Source: Karalla daura (lineage: Eukaryota; Chordata; Actinopteri; Chaetodontiformes; Leiognathidae). Taken from it: a stretch of DNA of 64,000 bases. The position numbers and the translations under genes were made by a program. Shown here piece by piece: positions 57,396 through 64,000 of this stretch; position 1 is the first letter of the stretch, and each line of letters starts with the position of its first letter. Under the pieces are notes generated by a model that did not search any database, was not told the DNA's origin, and saw only the letters and a program-made list of their open reading frames with translations. The stretch covers positions 20,220,827 through 20,284,826 of the forward strand of contig CM055197.1 of assembly GCA_029224185.1 (NCBI GenBank). The letters are read 5' to 3'.

Positions 57396-57750
57396 CTACC
57401 TGTTGCGGTTGGCAGGGAAGCGGGAAGGCAGCAAGGAAATCAGCTGGGCTGACATCAGCTGAATCCATATGATCAGACCACAGAATGTATAGAAAAGATG
57501 AACATAGTCCTCCAGTCTGAAAAGTGAAACCAACTCAGAAGCGACTTCACTTGCAATACCACCAAGATCTACTAAGACTGACTCCACCAACAGTTTCTTC
57601 TGACTCCAAAGATTCAAGATGGTGTCACCCTGTAACCCAAATTTATGGCTTAAAAAATGTCCCTTCACAAACCAATGAGTAACGTCACAGAGGGTAGAGA
57701 TATTAGGCATTAGTTGATTACGGTGCTCAGTGATTCTAGATGACAAGAAA
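57396..57750. repeat. dispersed repeat, copy B, with longer extension (partner at 7785-7870)
   Basis: 57500-57590 aligns with 7785-7870. The 117-codon open frame on the - strand over this region has no protein-family features and is likely chance. Confidence 0.45.
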
Positions 57751-57759
57751 ATGTCTCAC

Positions 57760-60040
57760 CTCATTCCTCACCTTACTTTATATCTGTTTCTTTGCTTTGG
57801 TGTATTCCATCTATTCTATTCTATGATGAGATAGGATTATCCTCCTCTCGCACTGTATGCTTGTGAATCTTGTTTCATGCAAATGAGGACCTAAATTAAG
57901 CCATCATCTATGCTGTGTTTAGTGTCACTTCAGCTGATCTTCACAAGTTTAACCCTCGGTTATCAGAGGCATGAAGTAAAGACAAATTGATTACATTTGT
58001 AAATTGAAAAGATTATAATGGTCAGCTTTTCTCAGAAACTCAGTCAGGCTCCTTATGCTTATGTGTACAAGATATGAGCCAGATCTGCATATCTAATGTT
58101 TGTAATGTTTTTGCATCGCTTGAGCCATTGTGCAATGTGTCTGTGGTTAAGTCGAAATCACCGTTTGTCTCCTACGTGACTCTTCTTCCTTCATCCATAT
58201 TATTTACAATTTTCTACCACAAGAGATACCCAGACAGACAGGAAGGCAAAGACAGAAAAAGATCAACAGAGAAATAACAGAAACATCCAACTGAGAGAAA
58301 AGAAGATAAACCCCTCTTAGAATAGTAACAATCCTGGTGGTTTTTAAGGCATCTTAGTGAGGGAAATGATTTTTTGTCAGAAAATAACTCTGAAAAATGA
58401 CACTGCCAGACAGAGTTGCAGCAGCAGCAGCAGTAGCAGCTGCCAGCAATAGTTAATGTTAAAAACATTGGGGCCCATTCTGCAAGACTGCTGGTGCTAG
58501 CAGCGGTTTTATATATATATATATGGTGTGCTGTGATCTGATTAGTTGAGATTGATGCGGTAACTGCAAAAAATAGACTTGCTCTACAGTGCGCTGCGGA
58601 GCGGCAAGCCGCGGCTGAGTGGGAGTGCCCTCACTGATTACGTGGTCAGTCAGTAAAGAGCCAGAGGCAGAGTTTGGAGTAAATCCCCAGGTAACCCTTG
58701 GCAGTGTAGAATTTGCCCCCATCTAATGGTGAAATCATGTATTGCATTCAAATGAATAGTGCACTCTTACGCCTCTGTGTTTCTAAACTACCGTAGCCAC
58801 TGTGTATTGGCGCTATTTGTCCCTTGCTGGCTGTTGTAGTTTCAACATGGCAGACTGTCAAGGTGCTACGCTGCAAGTTTCATGCAGCGCCGCACCTGTC
58901 ATGTATAAATCTTTGTATAAACTCTTTGTTTATGAGAATGTGTCAGATTATTCATGAAGGTGATAGGCCAACTGGAGGAGGTGCATCAACGTGACTGACT
59001 ATGATTGACCGTCCCAAAACAAGGACACACACACACACACACTGACCCAGATGTCGACGCAGCCAGAGATATAGGCAGGGATGAAATTAATGACTCGTTT
59101 AATGAAACTAAATCTATTTCAGGGAAACAATGGGAAATTTCTGAACTACTGGCAACAGAAATAATGATGGGAGCAAGAAGGGACAGGTCAAATGTCACCT
59201 TCAACACAGTAGCATGGATATAGATAGATGTGGATTTCCTTTGCGATTCTAGTGCATTCAGGACTATCCTGTGAGAAGACGAAAAATGTGAAAAAAATAT
59301 CACAACATCAATTTCCTGAAATCAAGTTGTACTGGGATGAAAAAAAACAGCAGCAGGAGCAGCAGTGACCGCAAGTGACAGCCTGTTAAAACAAAAGTAC
59401 ACAGGCAAAACTATCATATCAGTCTAGCAAAAGAAAAAACTGTAACGTGGAAAAAGAATCACTGGGATAGTGTGAATCTCTATTCTCAACTATTTTCAAC
59501 AAAAATGGAATACTCACATGAGAAATGCAAGACTATCTAAATGCAAGAGATATCTTGCAGCGACAGGGTATAAAATATCAATGCAAGCGTTTCAATTATG
59601 GCACAAAAAAGTGAGATCTGGGTTAGAAGAGAGCATTTCAGATAAGAACAGAAAGGGTGCCATTCCAGCTGCCTAAGCCCATGATGAAAACACAAATGAT
59701 GCAGTTCCTAAGATTATAATCTTTGTTGATTATGGATAACAGAGTGTGCAGAACTGGGACAGGCCTTACAAGATTTAATCTGTGGAAAGCTAATAAATGC
59801 TACTGATAAGTTACTGTGGACAAAGGAAGTAGAACAATGTTTTGTAAAAATTGAACGGCTCATATCCACAAGGAATGTGATTATACGGAATGTTTACTGA
59901 CATGGAGATACAATACTGAATAAAAGAAAGGTGCAACAATTAATAAAAATAATTATCTGAAGAGAAATGTATCCTCCCTTAGTTGCTCAACAGATATGCT
60001 GCAGTATTGAGCCATGAACCTTGTAATAAACTGTAGTTAT
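57760..60040. other. BRINP intron, no exons recognised
   Basis: AT-rich sequence with a short CAG-type run at 58419-58440 and a CA run at 59025-59041. No BRINP MACPF exon or other supported gene was seen. Confidence 0.4.
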
Positions 60041-60049
60041 ATGGTGACG

Positions 60050-60480
60050 CTGTAATGTAATGAGGGCTGTGTGTCATTGGTGTAAGACATGTAAAGTATA
60101 TGATATGTAGTACTCCATAATCTGGGCCAGCGGGAGCATATGATAGAGAACAAAAGTGGACCAAGAATGGAGCCTTAAGGGATTCTACCTCATTGTTTTT
60201 TGTTGTTTGTTCATTCACTCACTAGTGAGACAAAATCACAATCTTCTAATTAAAGATTTGAGCCAATTTAACACTGTACAAGAAAATTCGACCCACGCTT
60301 TTCAGTCTGTCGAACAACATGTGATCGAAGTGCCAATGCAGCACTGATATCTTTGACAGAAATGTGAGGTTTGTCCATAGTTACTTATTACTGAGGCATC
60401 CAGATAAGGCTTTTTTTTTAAAGTGGTTTGATTACTGATTACTTTTCCAACAAGCTGGTAGGCATCGTATGAAGGCAGCA
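60050..60480 (-). mobile_element. degenerate L2-like LINE reverse-transcriptase fragment
   Basis: On the - strand, 60437-60370 reads 'LKKKPYLDASVISNYGQTSHF', close to the 'LLKKPSLDPNDLNNYRPISNLPF' block of L2-type RT. After stops, 60180-60080 reads 'GSILGPLLFS', then a broken 'MLPLAQIM' and 'YISYT'. These match the 'PQGSVLGPLLFSLYMLPLGQI' block. The catalytic region is deleted or shifted. It probably belongs to the same family as the endonuclease relics at 19480-20310 and 43640-43830. Confidence 0.75.
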
Positions 60481-60763
60481 GGTCATTGATGTTAAATTCT
60501 GGCCAGTTTCTATCAGAGATGCATATTCTGAGAGTTGAAATTTTTCTATTAGACAGTGGAGAAACAGGTGACATCACGTTACCTGAGAAGGAGACAGATA
60601 CTGTTTGTCTTATCCTCAGAATTTTTTTGCTACAAGAAGCTCCAAGCATTTCAGGAAGGACAGATACTAAAGTGTTTGCCAGTCTCTCCACAACAGTGAC
60701 TAAGGTGTTGTCAGTGTCATTTTTGATGGTATCAGAGAAAACAGACTGCCTTTCCCTTTTCAA
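60480..60763 (-). other. open extension upstream of the LINE RT fragment, unassigned
   Basis: The frame holding the LINE motif stays open back to a start at 60763, adding about 95 residues (ERLANTLVSVL, then TVSVSFSGNVMSPVSPLSN). Position and strand suggest it is part of the same LINE, but I do not recognise this portion. Confidence 0.3.
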
Positions 60764-60779
60764 TTCCTGGTCATAAATG

Positions 60780-62990
60780 TTGTGATTTTGGTGGCTTTCA
60801 TGTCCATGGAGCCAGAAATATAGCAGAAATACTTTCCATTGTTGACTTCAAACTAAATGTAAACAACATAGTTAAGCGGTCGACAAACTGTCTCACCTCT
60901 CACTCCAACACAAAAAGCAGAGAAATAACGGTCTGGCAAAGAGGATGACCTGATTGTGAGAAGGTGACATTCCTTCATGAACATTCATTTCATATTGTAG
61001 TTACTACTTCATTTCTGTACCACTTTTACCATAATATACAAAATATTTAACTATTATCAAGTGGCTCCAACAGTAACACCCAGATAAAACATGATATATG
61101 GGTAGTGGACAAAATGCTACTTGCATAGGAGAGGGAGATGCTGTGGCAACATGGGTAGCATCTTTCTCCCAGTCTTGGAGAACTGCTGCTGAGTCTGCTA
61201 AGTATAATTTTTATGAGGTGTTCTGGAATGAATGACACTGAGGATCCAATTGAAGACACAGTTGTATTAAGGAGAGGCTCAAATCACAATCCAAGATTGA
61301 GTGATCAGACATTCAAGGTAAGGTAATTTATACAACAAACAAGGTCATGGTAAACAAATCCAATCTGCAGGCAAGAAGCAGGTCAAAGAAGACAGGTTGA
61401 AGGGCAGGTCAGAACAGAATCAGTTAACACCTTCAAAAGGAACACAAGGGAAAATGCTTTAATATGGAGACTGTTCAAAAAGAACAGGTGCTCTGAATAT
61501 TCAGGGAAGGCAGGGTGTGTCTGCAAGGTGCCATAGTCCAGAGTGTATTGTTAAGGCATTGCTGGGCTGGAAGCAGGTAATACAAAGCAGGTTGAAAAAC
61601 TCTATAGTGTACTTGCTTCCACCCCAGGTTATGAGAGAGCCTCTATCCTTCATTATTGATGAAGGATAGATGGAGGACAGATGCATAATGGCAAACCTCG
61701 ATTTCATGCTAGTGTATGGCATTCCTTAATACGCAGACCTCATACACTGAAGGGAAGTTATTCCAGGGTCTGATGGCTGTGCCTAATAATAGTCATTAAC
61801 CTTGAATATTCCCAAGGTCCCCAATTGCAGGAGCCCAGATGGGCCAGCTCTGCATTTGGCTGCAGACAGATGGCGTTTAATAGCGCACCTGCTTGTGTTG
61901 CAAATGATCCTAAGTCAAAGCAATGCTCTGTTTATTTTTTTTTTTTACACCTTCTCCATTATTACTGGACTCCTTTGTGTGCAAAGGTTATGAAGCCAAA
62001 TGTATACCTGGATGGTAGAGAGGCTGACATTTGCAGGGACACCATTAGAGGATTATTTGCACTTATATTGGATTAGCACTAGTTGTTGAGACCGCTACAG
62101 GACAATATTTAAGGTGTATTGTAGAACTGGACCGCAGAATGAATTGTGTGGTGGAAATTCTGTTGGCAAAAAGACAAAGTCAAGGTTTATCTTTTCTTTT
62201 GTCTTTTCCTTTTTTAATTTTTTTTTTAACTTGTCCTGTCCAACAGCTTAGGCAAGCAGTACAGTACTGAATGCCTTTGTGGTGACACAAGTTAGTATTC
62301 TGCTTCTGCTCTGTTTCAAGGGGCAAAAAAACAGCCCTCTTGATACTAATTATTTTATTCATGCAAACCACATTACTGGATGGGTTGCCTGAGAAGGATG
62401 GGACAGGAGCATACAGAGAAGAGAGAGTTACAGATGTGACAACGGACAGCGACAACAAAATCCACAAATATCCCACAGCAAAAACAACAACAGCAACATT
62501 ACAACAGACAGAGAGAGAAGAGATGGATAATGACAGCAACAACAACAGCAGCAGAAACAGAGCAGAAGCAAAAGTAATAGGGTTGAGCTGGATACTTGGC
62601 TGAAACAATTATCTGAATAAAGCACTGAGTAATGAGTAATATAAGTAAATATCTGTGCTCGTACTGAAGGAAAATCCTCATTGGGGAGCTGACTGTGTCC
62701 ACATTCTGCGATAGGTGAGTCACACACAGCAACCCTCCCCTGCGAACATAGACCCTTGCAGCATATATATATTATTGCTGTGCTTGGACACACAACAAAA
62801 CCTCTCTCTCAATCACTCAGGTTCACATCTTTCAGTATGATTCATTTTTTATGTTTTCTTCAGCTTTTCTTCAGATTCGGTCCTACTTTAGTTTGTAATT
62901 ACTTATAGTTTGTAATTACTTGTAATTACTCATAAATAGAAGAGTTTCTGGTAAATAGTATATGGTTTATAGTAAATAGTATAGTTTGTT
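60780..62990. other. gene-free stretch, partly repeat-like
   Basis: About 61250-61510 ('aggagaggctcaaatcacaatcc' to 'gcaggtcagaacagaatcag') resembles a fish LTR-element-derived repeat on weak evidence. The rest has poly-T runs (61931, 62210) and AC-rich tracts, with no supported exon. Confidence 0.35.
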
Positions 62991-63022
62991 CAGATGTGGT
63001 GCATTTGACCAGACAAGGCTGA

Positions 63023-63025
<3 letters not shown>

Positions 63026-63062
<37 letters not shown>
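63026..63062. repeat. (CA)n microsatellite
   Basis: About 18 CA units. Confidence 0.95.
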
Positions 63063-63063
<1 letters not shown>

Positions 63064-63069
63064 TATATT

Positions 63070-64000
63070 TTGTTTAACTTCATGTGGAAATAAAAAAACA
63101 AAAAAATCATACTGATACTAAAACAAAAGTTAAAAAAAGTTATGTTGAGTATAAAAACCCTTGTTGACTGCATTTCATAATTGCAGGTGTTTTATTCATT
63201 GATGCAGTATTCATGTTCTGTACTGTAACGTAGTTAACATCTGAAGCTTCATGTTGATGTCCTGGAAATAGTTTCTAATCAGCAATACATATAGCAACAC
63301 CTGATTGACCCATATCAGGATATCAGGACATGCTTAAAACAACATGCCATTTCAAATCCCTCCACCCATAAGAGTAGGCTGCAAGGTGGGCTTATTGCTA
63401 TCTAGCCCACTGGTCAGAATGAGGCAAGCTCCTATCATGGGGTGCATGCCTGGGGCCACCATTTCCACCCTGGTGCCCGGAATGGAGCTGCCTTAAAACT
63501 GCCTCATTCTCTGTGGCTCAGTCCCAATTTAAATGGTGCGGACTTAGGCTGCCTCAAACCTCACGATGTTTCATAGCCCAAAAAACAACTTATAGCTCTA
63601 ATCTGTTAGGTATCTACAATTTTGGACTCTTAAAATCCACACACTCCCACAGCATAGTTCAGTATGGGAGAGCCACATGCATCAAACTGAGCCTGTGTAG
63701 ACTAACCCAGATCATTAGAAATTTTTATTTTATTTATCACAGATCCTAAAGCTTTCCCTGAGATTTTAGGATTAGACACCCAATACCAGTACTGAAGAGG
63801 AAACCTGGATACTTATATGATCTAACATAATCCGAAGCAAAATTTTGTTTACTTCTTTCCATGCCTGTGCTTCTAAAATGCATTATTTGTGTTTTAAAAA
63901 AATACCTTAATAAGTACCATCCAAACATAAACCCAAGTTATTTTTCATAATCTCTAGAGCTAAATCATTCACAAACTAATCTGTAAAAATACCAATACCA
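63070..64000. other. gene-free right flank
   Basis: Nothing is supported here. It is presumably still intron or upstream sequence of the BRINP-family gene. Confidence 0.35.

Noticed and set aside
57396..57746. 117-codon open frame on the - strand in the BRINP intron
   Set aside because: It overlaps a dispersed repeat, lacks BRINP or other motifs and has no supported splice sites.
62428..62793. Leucine/cysteine-rich 121-codon frame on the - strand
   Set aside because: It is a translation of an ACA/GCA-rich simple repeat; its hydrophobic look is compositional.
1..64000. CRISPR arrays, bacterial operons, phage or toxin systems
   Set aside because: No direct-repeat/spacer arrays or compact prokaryotic gene strings exist. 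The repeats present are microsatellites and eukaryotic transposons, and the genes are spliced vertebrate genes.

Overview
The window is vertebrate nuclear DNA, most likely from a ray-finned (probably percomorph) teleost. It holds spliced genes with GT-AG introns, and all three genes are recognisable vertebrate families. The spaces between them are filled with decayed fish-type transposons (Rex3/RTE-like and L2/CR1-like LINEs, Ty3/gypsy, Tc1-like and hAT-like pieces, SINE-like tails) and long microsatellites. There are no bacterial operons, phage genes, CRISPR arrays, tRNAs or rRNAs that I can support.

Layout. 1-13.8 kb is gene-free and repeat-rich: a LINE relic at 1.3-2.4 kb, a gypsy RT/RNase H relic at 3.3-4.0 kb, an AGTATACTT-rich block at 8.3-8.7 kb and a CA microsatellite at 9.8 kb. 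13.8-26 kb carries an LHX8-type LIM-homeobox gene on the + strand. It has eight coding exons (16253-25289), two candidate upstream 5' regions and a polyadenylation signal at 25990. 27.9-39.1 kb carries a complete klhl20 gene on the + strand. Its 13 coding exons (31114-39088) sum to exactly 609 codons plus stop. 39.1-54.1 kb is gene-free, with klhl20 and brinp 3' untranslated sequence at its edges and many repeats between. 54.15-56.61 kb carries the last three coding exons of a BRINP-family gene on the - strand; its 5' exons lie beyond 64 kb or were not recognised. 56.6-64 kb is intron of that gene with LINE relics and simple repeats.

Roles. The LHX8-type factor is a LIM-homeodomain transcription factor; the mammalian protein acts in cholinergic forebrain neurons, tooth mesenchyme and oocytes. 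KLHL20 is a BTB-Kelch substrate adaptor for a Cullin-3 ubiquitin ligase. BRINP proteins are secretory-pathway MACPF-domain proteins of neurons. The three do not form one pathway, and their clustering is best read as conserved chromosomal linkage. I found no convincing previously undescribed system. The most useful leads are the broken-frame upstream LHX8 exon, the LHX8-KLHL20-BRINP linkage, a well-preserved hAT-type MITE inside the homeobox-splitting intron, and several pairs of unnamed dispersed repeats.
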